Source: Thermotoga sp. (GTDB lineage: Bacteria > Thermotogota > Thermotogae > Mesoaciditogales > Mesoaciditogaceae). From it: 61,363 bases of DNA. The stretch is taken from NCBI GenBank assembly GCA_020722015.1, contig DYLQ01000004.1, positions 8,235 to 69,597 of the forward strand, in the 5' to 3' direction. Every line of letters begins with the position of its first letter. Positions within the stretch are counted from its first letter, which is position 1. Below are positions 15,815 to 25,699 of the stretch, in pieces. The translations under genes were made by a program, and so were the position numbers. The notes below the pieces were generated by a model. It was not told the origin of the DNA and made no database searches. It saw only the letters and a list, made by a program, of their open reading frames with translations.

Positions 15815-17436
15815 AAGCGATGACTATACTCTTCTCATTAGATTCAAATAGTTTGCTTAACGGCGCTAAATCTTATGAAAGTATGATAAAAAATCTCGTT
15901 AGCGAGTATAACATGTCAGATGTCGTAGAGATAATTGAAACCGGAAGTTTCGGATTTTACGGCAAAGGATCTGTTTTTCAAATTCTTCCCGATGATGTTT
16001 ATTACATCGTCAACTCCACAGATGAACTCAAGGAAATTTTTGAAGAGCATGTTTTAAAGGGAAGAAATGTTCCAAAATTTTTACTTGACAAAGAAAAACT
16101 CACACTTGCAGATATTTCCAAGTTAAAAGAGACGAGAATAGTACTTCGAAATGTTGGGTTGATAGATCCAAGCAGTATAGAAGAATACATAGGTCGAGAT
16201 GGATATGTTGCGCTTTACAAAGCACTGAAAATGAAACAAACTGAGATAATAGATATTCTGAAAGATTCCGGACTCAGAGGCAGGGGCGGTGCTGGATTTC
16301 CAACTGGTCTCAAATGGGAAATGACTTTGAAATCCAAAAATGATAGAAAATACGTTCTTTGCAATGCGGATGAAGGTGAACCTGGCACATTTAAAGATAG
16401 ACTCATACTTGAAGGGGATCCGCATTCTGTACTTGAGGCTATGGCAATAGGAGGATATGCAGTTGGAGCGCAATTGGGATATATTTACATAAGAGGAGAA
16501 TATCACAATTCCATTCAAAAAGTACAAAAAGCCATAGATGATGCTGAAAGTGCAGGATTGTTAGGAGATCATATCTTCGGAAGTGATTTTTCTTTCAAGA
16601 TAAGCATAAGACCGGGTGCCGGAGCATATGTGGTCGGTGATGAAACGGCTCTCATGGAATCTTTGGAGGGGAAAGTTGGAAGACCCAGGCTGAAACCTCC
16701 TTATCCAACGGAATACGGACTTTACGGTAAGCCAACTCTTATAAACAACGTTGAAACTTTTGCAAATGTTCCATGGATAATTTTGAACGGATCGAATGCT
16801 TTTAAATCATATGGAACACAAAGATCGAAAGGCACCAAAGTTTTTTCTTTGATAGGCAACGTAAATAGCAAAGGCGTTGCTGAACTTCCACTCGGTTCAA
16901 CTCTTAGAGAATTGATATACGGTTTTGGCGGTGGAATTGCAAATGGAAGAAATCTCAAGATGGTTCAAACCGGTGGAACGGCAGGTACCTTTGTGACTCC
17001 TGATAAACTTGATATTCCAGTTGATTATGAATCGATAAAAGACGGAATATCTCTTGGATCCGGTGCGGTGCTCGTCATAGACGATAAAAATTGTGCTGTA
17101 GATGTGGCAAAAAAAGTCGCAAGATTTTACATGCATGAATCCTGCGGGAAGTGCACGCCATGTCGTGAGGGTACAAGGGAGTTGTACACACTTTTGGATG
17201 AGATATCCAAAGGACGTGGAAAAACAGAATATATTGAAAGAATAAAAAATTTATCGCAAGAAATAGCCGACACCTCTTTCTGTGGTCTTGGTCAATCCAT
17301 TAACATGCCAATCCTGAGTTTGGTCGATAATTTCAAAGATGAATTTTTAGGACACATAGGTGCGAGTGAATGTCCAGTCGGTGTTTGTGAATTCGAAAAG
17401 GCAAAGGGAAAAAAGCAAACGGTATACAAACTTTAA
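15811..17436 (+). CDS. NuoF/HydB-like NADH-binding flavoprotein
   Basis: NADH/FMN subunit of a NuoEF-type or HydBC-type module. FMN site RGRGGAGFPTG at 156-166, NADH region around CNADEGEPGTFKDR, [4Fe-4S] ligands C445, C448, C451 (SCGKCTPCREG) and C491. The first 90 residues keep the shape of the extra thioredoxin-like [2Fe-2S] domain found in HydB (…ETGSFGFYGKGS…VLKGRNV), but its Cys positions read Ser/Tyr, so that cluster is lost. The C-terminal two-[4Fe-4S] ferredoxin domain of HydB is also absent (541 aa). The stop codon lies inside repeat copy A. Role: passing electrons between NADH and an acceptor subunit not seen here. Confidence 0.92.
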   Translation: MKAMTILFSLDSNSLLNGAKSYESMIKNLVSEYNMSDVVEIIETGSFGFYGKGSVFQILPDDVYYIVNSTDELKEIFEEHVLKGRNVPKFLLDKEKLTLADISKLKETRIVLRNVGLIDPSSIEEYIGRDGYVALYKALKMKQTEIIDILKDSGLRGRGGAGFPTGLKWEMTLKSKNDRKYVLCNADEGEPGTFKDRLILEGDPHSVLEAMAIGGYAVGAQLGYIYIRGEYHNSIQKVQKAIDDAESAGLLGDHIFGSDFSFKISIRPGAGAYVVGDETALMESLEGKVGRPRLKPPYPTEYGLYGKPTLINNVETFANVPWIILNGSNAFKSYGTQRSKGTKVFSLIGNVNSKGVAELPLGSTLRELIYGFGGGIANGRNLKMVQTGGTAGTFVTPDKLDIPVDYESIKDGISLGSGAVLVIDDKNCAVDVAKKVARFYMHESCGKCTPCREGTRELYTLLDEISKGRGKTEYIERIKNLSQEIADTSFCGLGQSINMPILSLVDNFKDEFLGHIGASECPVGVCEFEKAKGKKQTVYKL

Positions 17437-17645
17437 AAACGAAGTCATTTGATTTATACTTAAAAATGAGGTCATTTGACTTCAGCAATTACCTTTCGGT
17501 GTCTGGTCCTCGCTTCGCTGCGGAGGCCACCTGCAAGGCAATTTGCTCTCCGCCAAATTTGAATTTATTATGCAGGAACGAAAAACCAAAAACCACAAGC
17601 CATCTGCCATTTGCCACTTGCTATCTGCCAAATTTGAATTTATAT
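17426..17645 (+). repeat. Dispersed intergenic repeat, copy A
   Basis: Shares ACTTTAAAAACGAAGTCATTTGA at its left end (differing slightly from the others), an inner GTGTCTGGTCCTCGCTTC...GCGGAGGCCACCTGC block with copy B, and a right end TGCCACTTGCTA..TGCCAAATTTGAATTTATAT with copies B and C. The outer GTTGGTTTT end is missing, so this copy is truncated or diverged. It begins within the last codons of the nuoF-like gene. Confidence 0.7.
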
Positions 17646-17674
17646 GAGGGAAATTCTCGCGGCAGATGTTTTTG

Positions 17675-17683
17675 TGGTATAAT
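17675..17683 (+). promoter_or_regulatory. Extended -10 promoter of coaE, leaderless
   Basis: TGG-TATAAT (extended -10, 17675-17683) with no convincing -35 box. Six T residues separate it from the GTG start codon at 17690, so the transcript would begin at or near the start codon. Confidence 0.6.
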
Positions 17684-17689
17684 TTTTTT

Positions 17690-18286
17690 GTGAGATTAAT
17701 AGCGATAACCGGAGGAATTGCAACAGGTAAAAGTGTTGTTTCAAGATATCTTAGAAGCCTTGGCTATCCAGTTATAGACGCAGATGAGATTGGTCACGAA
17801 ATACTTGGATGCAAAGACGTAAAATCGAAAATCGTAGAACGTTTTGGAGATATTTTAGATTTAAAGGGAAATATTGACAGGAAAAAACTTGGCTCAATTG
17901 TTTTCTCGAATAAAGACAAATTGAGAGAGTTAGATGAAATAACACATCCAAAAATAACGGATGAGGTTTTGCATCGGGCTAAAGAACTTGAGATTGTGAA
18001 TGATGAGATATTTGTAGAGGCTGCCGTTTTGTTTGAGATGGGACTTGATAAGTACGTTGATTTCATCGTAGTTACAGATTGTCCGGATGAGATAAGAATT
18101 AAAAGGATGATCTTAAGAGATCATCTCAGTTACGAAGAAGCGCTTAAAAGAATAAACTCCCAGATGAAAAGAGAGGAGTATTTAAAAAGGGCAAATTTAA
18201 TCGTTGATACCTCAGGTGATGTAAACAAAACTCTTGAGCAAATCTTTGAAATGTTGAATAAAAAACCTTGGTGTGGTAAAATATAG
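17690..18286 (+). CDS. coaE: Dephospho-CoA kinase
   Basis: Last enzyme of coenzyme A synthesis; phosphorylates dephospho-CoA. P-loop GGIATGKS at residues 8-15, then DADEIGHEIL, HPKI and the EAAVLFEMGLDKYVD lid region of the family. 198 aa from a GTG at 17690, which fits the usual N-terminus (MRLIAITGG). There is no ribosome-binding site; the -10 box ends 6 nt upstream, so a leaderless mRNA is likely. It stands alone between repeat copy A and the sugar-binding protein gene. Confidence 0.95.
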   Translation: MRLIAITGGIATGKSVVSRYLRSLGYPVIDADEIGHEILGCKDVKSKIVERFGDILDLKGNIDRKKLGSIVFSNKDKLRELDEITHPKITDEVLHRAKELEIVNDEIFVEAAVLFEMGLDKYVDFIVVTDCPDEIRIKRMILRDHLSYEEALKRINSQMKREEYLKRANLIVDTSGDVNKTLEQIFEMLNKKPWCGKI

Positions 18287-18325
18287 GGCTAAGGCTGGTA
18301 ATATATCAAAAAGGAGGGATCACTG

Positions 18326-19579
18326 ATGAAAAAGGTTCTTGTTGTGATGTTGGCCATATCCGTTTTGATGACCGGCATGATCTTTTCAAAGACGGTTGTG
18401 ACTTTCTGGGAATCAATGGGTGGAGATCTTGGTAAAACGTTATCTCAAATAGTCGATACCTTTAATTCCCAGCACGCAAACATAGAAGTAAAAGCCATAT
18501 ATGTTGGCAGTTATACTACTCTTCAGGAAAAATTACTTGCAAGTGCCGTTGGAGGTGGATTACCCACCATCAGTCAGGTTTACTCAAATTGGACTGCTGC
18601 TTTGATGAAATCAAATGTTATTCAACCTATGCAAACCTTCATAGACAACCCGCAAATTGGACTTTCTAAGAGTCAATTGGACGATATATGGTCACCTTTC
18701 TTGAAAGCCAACACCTGGAATGGGAAAATTTACACTTTGCCATTTAACAAATCGATATACATAATGTTTGTTAATCAAGATGCACTTGCGCTTGCAGGGG
18801 TCAGTATCCCGAAAACAGTTCCGGAACTCATAAATGATCTTCCACTCCTGACGATAAAAGATTCGTCTGGAAAGGTCATTCAATATGCCCTTGGGCTTAG
18901 AACAACAGTTGACACTTACGAAGTTTTCTTAAGGCAAAATGGAGCCGACTTTATAAATTCGGATTACACGAAAGCCACTTTGGATACGCCCGTCGCACTT
19001 GAAACGCTTCAAACACTTGTCAACATGATAAAGACCGGTGATGTGCTTGGACAGGGTGGATATTTGGATGGACCATTTGGAAATGGTCAGATAGCAATGT
19101 ACATAGACACATCGGCAGGGCTTTCTTACACGGCAAATAGCGTCGGAGGGAAATTCTCATGGACCATAGCACCCGTTCCATCGTGGAAAACACAGGCTCC
19201 ACCGTTTGCCGGAACAGATCTTGCCATCTTCAATACGGCAACAACTGAGGAACAACAAGCTGCGTGGGAATTCGTCAAATTTTTGCTAAGCCCTCAAATT
19301 CAGGCTTTCTGGGCTATAAAGACGGGTTATTTGCCTGTAACAAAGAGTGCGGTAGAAACGCAAGCGTGGAAGGATTACGCATCATCAAATCCAATGGCCA
19401 ATATACTTGTGTCTCAAATTCCTTATGGTTCCTCTGATCCAGGCATAGCGGCATGGAGTCAGATAAGAAATGACGTTGGAACTCTTGTTTCTGACGCAAT
19501 GTTCTTCAAAAAGACGCCACAAGAGGCTCTACAACTTGCCCAGCAGGAAGTCACAAAGGATCTTCAAAGAAATCAGTGA
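18326..19579 (+). CDS. Sugar ABC transporter substrate-binding protein
   Basis: Extracytoplasmic family-1 (CUT1, MalE-like) solute-binding protein, 417 aa. A signal peptide with hydrophobic core VLVVMLAISVLMTGMIF ends before SKTVVTFWES; there is no lipobox cysteine. The mature part has the standard order: FWESMGG, LQEKLLASAVGGGLPTI, NGKIYTLPFNKS and a C-terminal W-x-x-I-K-TGYLPV. Strong AGGAGGG precedes the ATG. No permease genes adjoin it, so partner membrane subunits lie elsewhere; the ATPase may be the one at 13571. Sugar specificity cannot be read. A bidirectional terminator follows. Confidence 0.92.
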   Translation: MKKVLVVMLAISVLMTGMIFSKTVVTFWESMGGDLGKTLSQIVDTFNSQHANIEVKAIYVGSYTTLQEKLLASAVGGGLPTISQVYSNWTAALMKSNVIQPMQTFIDNPQIGLSKSQLDDIWSPFLKANTWNGKIYTLPFNKSIYIMFVNQDALALAGVSIPKTVPELINDLPLLTIKDSSGKVIQYALGLRTTVDTYEVFLRQNGADFINSDYTKATLDTPVALETLQTLVNMIKTGDVLGQGGYLDGPFGNGQIAMYIDTSAGLSYTANSVGGKFSWTIAPVPSWKTQAPPFAGTDLAIFNTATTEEQQAAWEFVKFLLSPQIQAFWAIKTGYLPVTKSAVETQAWKDYASSNPMANILVSQIPYGSSDPGIAAWSQIRNDVGTLVSDAMFFKKTPQEALQLAQQEVTKDLQRNQ

Positions 19580-19599
19580 TTGAGAATTAAAAAGATCAA

Positions 19600-19623
19600 A
19601 AAAGCCCCCTTAGGGGCTTTTTT
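19600..19623. terminator. Bidirectional terminator
   Basis: Hairpin AAAAGCCCC-CTTA-GGGGCTTTT with A/T tracts on both sides, between the convergent sugar-binding protein gene and secF. Confidence 0.9.
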
Positions 19624-19651
19624 ATTTGTGAACTACATATTCGTAAAAATT

Positions 19652-20581
19652 TTATCTTTTTACCAGGGTCTTTCTTCTTCTTGAAAGCCATCCTATCAAC
19701 AACGGACTTGCTATGTATATCGAGGAATAAGTTCCAGTTATGACTCCAAAACTCATTCCGAATGCAAATGGCCTCAAAGTCGAACTTGCGAAGAGAAATA
19801 GCGTGAAGACCACTATGAATGTTGTCAAAGATGTGTTTATAGTTCTTGAAAGCGTTTCGTTTATGGAAACATTTATTATCTCATCGATTGGCTTGCCATG
19901 CATCTTTTTCAAGTTTTCCCTTATTCTTGAATAAACAACGACAGTATCGTTCAACGAATATCCAAGCAAAGTCAGTAATGCGGCTACGACCGTACTATCG
20001 AATGTTATCCAAAACATAGAGTAAAGTCCTGCCGTGATTATCAAATCATGGGCAAGAGAAGCCAAAGCACCAACTCCAAAGATGAATTGGTACCTTATGG
20101 CTATGTATATAAGCAAGAGTATCATAACGACAATTGACGCCCATATCGCCGATTGTCTGAGACCGGCTGCCGCATAGCCACTAACCGTTTCGAAAGATTC
20201 GAAATTGGTCTGTAACCCTTGCTTACTCGCAACACTTTGAACATCTGAATTCAATTTCGCCCTTGCAGATGCATTGTAAAATTGTTTTACCGTGAGATCG
20301 AAAAGAGATCTTTGAGTGGTTGTACCATTAGCCGTCATAGACGTAAGTTTAATTATACTCGCATTTGCAAAGGCCGGATCGGCTTTTGAAAATATACTTC
20401 TCACATCTGCAATTGAAAGATCTGGTTTGTTAAAAGAAGACGTTATCATGGTTCCGCCCGCAAAGTCAACACCAAAATTAAATCCTTTTACGAGTATAAA
20501 AACGATAGAGAGTGCTATGGCAGCCAAAGATATACTGATGAATATATACCTTGGCCCAACGAAATTTATCATCTTCCTCAT
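19652..20581 (-). CDS. secF: Protein translocase subunit SecF
   Basis: Inner-membrane RND-type subunit that with SecD uses the proton or sodium gradient to help pull proteins through SecYEG. The N-terminal FVGPRYIFISISL is followed by a first helix, the DFAGGTM motif, a small outer domain and five helices including LGYSLNDTVVVYSRIREN and the family end TGTYSSIYIASPLL. 309 aa, normal length. It overlaps secD by 4 nt (ATGA). Confidence 0.96.
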   Translation of the reverse strand: MRKMINFVGPRYIFISISLAAIALSIVFILVKGFNFGVDFAGGTMITSSFNKPDLSIADVRSIFSKADPAFANASIIKLTSMTANGTTTQRSLFDLTVKQFYNASARAKLNSDVQSVASKQGLQTNFESFETVSGYAAAGLRQSAIWASIVVMILLLIYIAIRYQFIFGVGALASLAHDLIITAGLYSMFWITFDSTVVAALLTLLGYSLNDTVVVYSRIRENLKKMHGKPIDEIINVSINETLSRTINTSLTTFIVVFTLFLFASSTLRPFAFGMSFGVITGTYSSIYIASPLLIGWLSRRRKTLVKR

Positions 20582-22041
20582 CTTTGATTACCTCCCTTTT
20601 TGTTTTTGTTATTGGAAGTTCTGTTGTTAAAAGTCGTGTTTTTTGGCTGAGGCTGATTTGGGTTAACAGGGTTAACCTGTTCGGCATTTGGCGTTAATGG
20701 GAGGTATTTGTTTTTAACGATAGGCGCAATAAGGTCCATCATAACTCTTGAAAAGACCAAAGACGTGAAGATCGTTCCGATTATACCTATAGTAAGGGTA
20801 ACCGCAAAACCTTTTATGGATCCGGTACCAAAATAATAAAGCGTGAAGGCAACTATCAAAGTTGTGATATTCGCGTCCAATATAACAGCCGTAGATCTTG
20901 TAAAGCCTGCCGTTATTGATGCTTTGGAAGTTTTACCCGTTCTCATTTCTTCCTTTATTCTTTCGAAGATTATGACGTTTCCATCCACAGTCGTTCCTAT
21001 GGTGAGGATGATACCTGCCATACCGGGAAGAGTAAGAATTCCATGAGTGAGCGCAAGCATTCCCAGCACGAAGAACGCGTTGTAAATGAGGGCGAGATCC
21101 GCGATCATACCCATCAAAGGTCCGTAATAGATAAGCATGTAAGCAAGCACTATTGCCATTCCTATTAGACCAACGATTATGCTTGTACGCACCACATCAG
21201 CGCCCAAGGTTGGTCCAACAGTTTGTTCCTCGCTCAAATTCAAGGTTACAGGTAAGTTACCACTGCGTATAAGAGCTGCAAGTTCTTGTGCCTGTTGATA
21301 GGTGAAATTTCCTGTTATTTGTGCATGACCACCTTGTATTGCCTGTTGAACTACAGGGGCACTTAAAACGACATTGTCAAGTACTATGGCAAGTGGTTTT
21401 CCGACAAGAGCCTGTGTTATCTGGTAAAAATCTTGTGACCCTTTCGAGTTAAAAGAAAGATCTATTTCCCAACCGCCATTTGCCGTGTTCATTGCAGCAG
21501 CGGCATTCGAGACATCACTTCCACTTAATTGGAGTGTTCCTGCACCAACTTGAATATTTTTGTTCACAAGATACCACGTATTCTTGGGAACACTCGGATC
21601 TGATGTTTTAAGCCATTGTGCGCCAGCATACTGAAGTCCTATTTTCGGGGCGGGCTGAACTGACGAGACAACCGTATCAAGTACCTGGGCAAAGTAAAGT
21701 TCTCCTCTTTGACCTATTAAGGATTCGGCCTTTTGCGGATTATCTATGCCAGGAATTTCAACCCTTATTCCGTTATTCCCAAGACTAGCAACGTTTGCTT
21801 CTGTGAAATTGGCATCGTCAAGCCTTCTTCTCAGAATTGTTACAACTTGATTTGCCGTATCCTGAGTAACGTTACCTGAAAAAGTGTATTCAAGTAAAGA
21901 CCCACCCTTGATATCTAATCCCAGAGGTATGTTGGCAAATAAGCCTGTGTTGGAAGGGTTCATTGGGTAGAACAAAAAGAACACCACAACGAATAAAACA
22001 CCAATTACTACTACCGCCCTTGTTCTATCGTATCTCATCAA
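20578..22041 (-). CDS. secD: Protein translocase subunit SecD
   Basis: Partner of SecF. An N-terminal helix is followed by LGLDIKGGSLLEY, the large P1 outer domain with the usual VTILRRRLDDANFTEANV block, and C-terminal helices with TLPGMAGIILTIGTTVDGNVIIFERIKEE. 487 aa. The tail after the last helix is rich in Asn, Lys and Gln (NKNKKGGNQR) and probably disordered in the cytoplasm. It follows yajC by 27 nt. Confidence 0.96.
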   Translation of the reverse strand: MMRYDRTRAVVVIGVLFVVVFFLFYPMNPSNTGLFANIPLGLDIKGGSLLEYTFSGNVTQDTANQVVTILRRRLDDANFTEANVASLGNNGIRVEIPGIDNPQKAESLIGQRGELYFAQVLDTVVSSVQPAPKIGLQYAGAQWLKTSDPSVPKNTWYLVNKNIQVGAGTLQLSGSDVSNAAAAMNTANGGWEIDLSFNSKGSQDFYQITQALVGKPLAIVLDNVVLSAPVVQQAIQGGHAQITGNFTYQQAQELAALIRSGNLPVTLNLSEEQTVGPTLGADVVRTSIIVGLIGMAIVLAYMLIYYGPLMGMIADLALIYNAFFVLGMLALTHGILTLPGMAGIILTIGTTVDGNVIIFERIKEEMRTGKTSKASITAGFTRSTAVILDANITTLIVAFTLYYFGTGSIKGFAVTLTIGIIGTIFTSLVFSRVMMDLIAPIVKNKYLPLTPNAEQVNPVNPNQPQPKNTTFNNRTSNNKNKKGGNQR

Positions 22042-22068
22042 AAAGGCCTAAGGCCTGTTCACCTCCAC

Positions 22069-22491
22069 TCATTTTTCGGTTGAATCTTTTGATTCTGACA
22101 GATCTGTATCTTTTGGATTTTCGATACTCTTATTTTCAGAAGAGGTAGAACCATCGCTTTTGATAACAGATGAAATTGCCCTTTTCGTGACTTCTATTTC
22201 CGTACTTCCGCTTCTTAATTTAACGGTGTTGCTCTTTATATCTGTTACCTTTCCAATAACTCCACCAACTGTTACGACTGTGTCTCCCTTTTTAAGGTTG
22301 TTCATCAAATTCTCAAAACTTTTTTTCTGCCTTCTTTGAGGGAAGATCAGCAGAAAATAAAAGATCGCAACGATAACCACAAGCCAAATTATCATTGTCA
22401 ATATCCCCGCATCTCCACCACTCGTTGCAGGGGTAGTCGATTGAGGAGCTGATGTAACTGGGGCTGCAGCTAATACGATTTTGTCTAACAC
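22069..22491 (-). CDS. yajC: Preprotein translocase subunit YajC
   Basis: Single-span membrane protein that associates with SecDF. One helix (ILTMIIWLVVIVAIFYFLLIF) is followed by the family motif PQRRQKKSFENLMNNLKKGDTVVTVGGVIGKV. It carries a longer N-terminal, Ala/Thr/Pro-rich outer segment and a charged C-tail than in E. coli (140 aa). GTG start at 22491 after AAAGGAGG. It is the first gene of the yajC-secD-secF group. Confidence 0.94.
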   Translation of the reverse strand: MLDKIVLAAAPVTSAPQSTTPATSGGDAGILTMIIWLVVIVAIFYFLLIFPQRRQKKSFENLMNNLKKGDTVVTVGGVIGKVTDIKSNTVKLRSGSTEIEVTKRAISSVIKSDGSTSSENKSIENPKDTDLSESKDSTEK

Positions 22492-22509
22492 TTGAATTGT
22501 GCCTCCTTT

Positions 22510-23337
22510 CTAAGAAACTTTTATGCCTAAAATTTTTCTTGCATCAGTTGGAGTGGCAATCTCACGGCCTAATTCTCTCGCCATCCTTACAACTTTTTCA
22601 ACGAGTTCTGCATTGGATTTTGCAAGAACTCCTTTTGACAAATAGATGTTATCTTCGAGCCCTACCCGAACATTACCTCCTATCGCGATGGCAATCATGG
22701 ACATTTCAAATTCATGCCTTCCAATCCCGGAAACTGTCCATGTGGCTTCTTGAGGAATCGAATCCACCATGCGCATAACATTTCTCACATCTGCAGGGCA
22801 TGAACCAGGTACGCCTAAAACAAAGTCAAAATGCAGATGACCTTTTATTATACCTTCTTTTACAACTCTTAAAGCATTCGAAATATGACCTAATTCAAAA
22901 CATTCAAATTCTGGCATTACGTTAATTTCTGCCATCTTGGACGCAAAATGCCTTATAAGAGGCATATCGTTTACGAAAATATCGTCTCCAAAATTCGTCG
23001 TTCCGACATCAAGAGATGCCATTTCCGGACCAGAGTATATCGATTGAAGCCTTTCCTCGGGTGTCATTCCAACCGCTCCACCTGTCGACACTTGAATTAT
23101 CAAGTCAGGACATTTATTCCTTATGAGATCGATAACCTTTTTGAAAATTCGGATATCCTGTGTTGGTTTTCCCGCTTCATCTCTTACGTGAAGATGCACT
23201 ATGGAAGCCCCTGCTTTGTAAGATAAAAAGGTTTCATTTGCTATTTCTTCAGGAGTCAACGGAATGTAAGGCGTTTGCTCTCTTGTAACCTCTGCACCGC
23301 AAATAGCAGCAGTGATGATCAACTTATCTGTGTTCAT
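22510..23337 (-). CDS. kce: 3-keto-5-aminohexanoate cleavage enzyme (BKACE family)
   Basis: Zinc-dependent beta-keto acid cleavage enzyme. The reaction inferred is (S)-5-amino-3-oxohexanoate plus acetyl-CoA giving L-3-aminobutyryl-CoA and acetoacetate, a step of anaerobic lysine fermentation. Seen: [14 protein letters not shown] start, metal motif [12 protein letters not shown] with His48 and His50, QVSTGG, and the late [13 protein letters not shown] motif. 275 aa, normal. It overlaps the kal-like gene by 4 nt, which supports the lysine assignment over other BKACE substrates. kamDE lie 6 kb away on the same strand. Confidence 0.88.
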   Translation of the reverse strand: MNTDKLIITAAICGAEVTREQTPYIPLTPEEIANETFLSYKAGASIVHLHVRDEAGKPTQDIRIFKKVIDLIRNKCPDLIIQVSTGGAVGMTPEERLQSIYSGPEMASLDVGTTNFGDDIFVNDMPLIRHFASKMAEINVMPEFECFELGHISNALRVVKEGIIKGHLHFDFVLGVPGSCPADVRNVMRMVDSIPQEATWTVSGIGRHEFEMSMIAIAIGGNVRVGLEDNIYLSKGVLAKSNAELVEKVVRMARELGREIATPTDARKILGIKVS

Positions 23338-23738
23338 ACCCTTTGACTCTTTCTTTGCCTTTCAAGAGGAACAACACACGTTCCGCTTGCTTTTGCAACA
23401 AGTAAAGGCTTTTCAATTACGTCACATGCACCATTTCCATCAACGGGCTCAATGACTTTGTAAGCTTCAAAATACATTTTTCTTGATGTCTTTCCAAATT
23501 CGATTATCTTACCATAAACTTCTATGTAATCTCCCGCATGAACGGGAGTCAAAAATTCAACCATATCGTAGGCTCTGAAAAGTCCTTCATCTCCATCTGA
23601 AATTATAAGAAGTTCTGTTGCAACATCTCCAAAAAGTTGCATGATCTTTGCGCCATCAACAAGTCCTCCTGAGTAATGCACATCTGACTCAGAAATTCTT
23701 ATTCTTATGGATGGTTTATTCCAATCTTCATGAGTCAT
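23334..23738 (-). CDS. kal: 3-aminobutyryl-CoA ammonia lyase
   Basis: Hot-dog fold protein of 134 aa that I assign to L-3-aminobutyryl-CoA deaminase (crotonyl-CoA plus ammonia). Seen: [34 protein letters not shown] and [19 protein letters not shown], the pattern of this small family. The gene-order evidence is strong, as it overlaps kce by 4 nt. The next gene upstream (thrS) ends 1 nt before its ATG, so it is co-transcribed with thrS. A general thioesterase is the alternative. Confidence 0.85.
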   Translation of the reverse strand: MTHEDWNKPSIRIRISESDVHYSGGLVDGAKIMQLFGDVATELLIISDGDEGLFRAYDMVEFLTPVHAGDYIEVYGKIIEFGKTSRKMYFEAYKVIEPVDGNGACDVIEKPLLVAKASGTCVVPLERQRKSQRV

Positions 23739-23739
23739 A

Positions 23740-25662
23740 TCAATCTCCGAAGATCGAATTTTGACTTCTGCTTTTTATTTCTTCAGAAATCTTGGATATA
23801 AAATCACCAACTTTAAGGTCACCGAGATCTTTACCGTTTCTTAGTCTTACAGCCGCACTTTCACTTTCAACTTCTTTATCTCCAACGATTAGCATGTAAG
23901 GTATCTTTTGAAGTTGGGCTTCTCTTATTTTGTAATTTATTTTTCTTGGTTTGCCATCTATCTCAGCCCTTATATCGTTTTCACCAAGTGCCTTCAAAAT
24001 CCCTTGAGAGTACTCAAGGTGCTTATCAGATATCGGCAAAACCATTACCTGAATCGGGGCAATCCATGTCGGAAAGGCCCCAGCATAATGCTCTATGAGG
24101 ATCCCTATGAATCTTTCTATCGAGCCGTATATAACCCTATGAATCATAACAGGTCTGTGTTCAAGGTTATCAGAACCAATATAAGAGATTTCAAATCTCT
24201 CCGGCATCAGAAAATCAAGTTGTATCGTCGCACATTGCCATGTTCTTCCTATTGAATCTTTAACGTGAAAATCTATTTTCGGCCCGTAAAATGCGCCATC
24301 TCCTTCGTTTATCTGATAATCAAGGCCAATGTGATCAAGAGCGCCTTTAAGGGCATTTGTGGAAATTTCCCATATTTCATCTGAACCCATAGAATTTTCA
24401 GGTCTTGTGGAAAGTTCAACTTTGTAAGGGAATCCAAAAAGTTTGTAAGTTTTATCTACAAGGGATATCACGCCTTTTATCTCGCTTTCAATTTGATCTT
24501 GAGTGCAAAATATGTGCGCATCATCTTGAGTAAAGGCACGTGTTCTGAAAAGGCCATGGATAACACCGCTTCTTTCGTAACGATGTACAGTTCCGAGTTC
24601 ACACATTCTCAAAGGCAGATCTTTATAACTTTTCGTTTGAGATTTGTATACCATTATGTGGCCCGGACAATTCATTGGCTTTATAGCGTACATTTGATTT
24701 TCTTTTTCTGTAAAATACATGTTTTCTCTGTAATGATCCCAATGGCCCGATTGCCTCCATAGGGCTTCATTCATAACCATCGGGGTAACAACTTCGACGT
24801 AATTGGCCTTTTTGTGTTCCTCTCTCCAATATCTTTCAAGTTCACGCCTTATCACGGTGCCTTTGGGATGAAAAAACACCATTCCGGGCGCAACATCAGG
24901 ATGGATCGAAAAAAGATCAAGTTGAGGTCCTAATTTTCTGTGATCGCGTTTTTCGGCTTCTTCAAGCATTGTAAGATAACTTTCAAGATCTTCTTTTCTG
25001 TAAAATGCCGTTCCGTAGATTCTTTGGAGCATCTTGTTTTTTTCATCACCGCGCCAGTATGCTCCCGCGACGTTGAGCAGTTTGAAGTTTTTAATCATAC
25101 CGGTAGATGGAAGATGAGGACCACGACAAAGATCTACGAACTCTCCTTGTTTGTAAAATGTAACGTAAGGTTCGCCTATGTCTTTTATTATTTCAACTTT
25201 GTAAGGCTGTTTTTGAGATTCAAAGTACTTGATCGCTTCATCGGAACTCATGACGATTTTTTCGAGAGGAAGGTTTTCTTTGATGATGTTTTTCATCTCT
25301 GCTTCTATTTTTTTGAGTTCTTCTTCGTTCAACGGTACATCAACATCGATATCGTAATAAAAACCATTCTCTATCGTTGGACCGATGGCAAGTTTTGCAT
25401 CCTTGTAAAGACGCTTTATGGCTTGAGCCATTATATGGCTCATTGTATGTCTGTAAAGTTCGGCAGCTTTTGGATCTTCAATCGTGAAAAGATAGATCTC
25501 TTCATCTTTTTTTACGATGTGAAAAAGATCTAAAAGTGTTTTCCCTATATACCCTCCAACTATCTTTGAATTAAGGTGATTTTCTCTTAAAAGATCTTTC
25601 AATACTCCTTCATTTACATCGTAAGTTTTTCCTTCAAAATGCAACCTTCCCAAAAGATCCAC
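23740..25662 (-). CDS. thrS: Threonyl-tRNA synthetase
   Basis: Class II aminoacyl-tRNA synthetase for threonine. Domains in order: a short TGS-like N-terminus, the editing domain with [11 protein letters not shown] and CRGPHLP, the catalytic core (GMVFFHPKG, zinc-binding [45 protein letters not shown]), and the anticodon-binding domain from APIQVMVLP. 640 aa, full length. No T-box leader was seen upstream. The gene immediately precedes kal-kce. Confidence 0.97.
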   Translation of the reverse strand: MDLLGRLHFEGKTYDVNEGVLKDLLRENHLNSKIVGGYIGKTLLDLFHIVKKDEEIYLFTIEDPKAAELYRHTMSHIMAQAIKRLYKDAKLAIGPTIENGFYYDIDVDVPLNEEELKKIEAEMKNIIKENLPLEKIVMSSDEAIKYFESQKQPYKVEIIKDIGEPYVTFYKQGEFVDLCRGPHLPSTGMIKNFKLLNVAGAYWRGDEKNKMLQRIYGTAFYRKEDLESYLTMLEEAEKRDHRKLGPQLDLFSIHPDVAPGMVFFHPKGTVIRRELERYWREEHKKANYVEVVTPMVMNEALWRQSGHWDHYRENMYFTEKENQMYAIKPMNCPGHIMVYKSQTKSYKDLPLRMCELGTVHRYERSGVIHGLFRTRAFTQDDAHIFCTQDQIESEIKGVISLVDKTYKLFGFPYKVELSTRPENSMGSDEIWEISTNALKGALDHIGLDYQINEGDGAFYGPKIDFHVKDSIGRTWQCATIQLDFLMPERFEISYIGSDNLEHRPVMIHRVIYGSIERFIGILIEHYAGAFPTWIAPIQVMVLPISDKHLEYSQGILKALGENDIRAEIDGKPRKINYKIREAQLQKIPYMLIVGDKEVESESAAVRLRNGKDLGDLKVGDFISKISEEIKSRSQNSIFGD

Positions 25663-25699
25663 CTTCTTAAATCGTTTTTTGATATTATATCATATCATA

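Noticed and set aside
20578-22491. RND multidrug transporter as an alternative for secD/secF
   Set aside because: SecD and SecF signatures and the yajC neighbour are unambiguous.
24940-25533. Plus-strand open frame of 197 codons inside thrS
   Set aside because: It is fully antisense to conserved thrS sequence; the Phe/Val-rich product is the usual shadow of Lys/Glu-rich coding.
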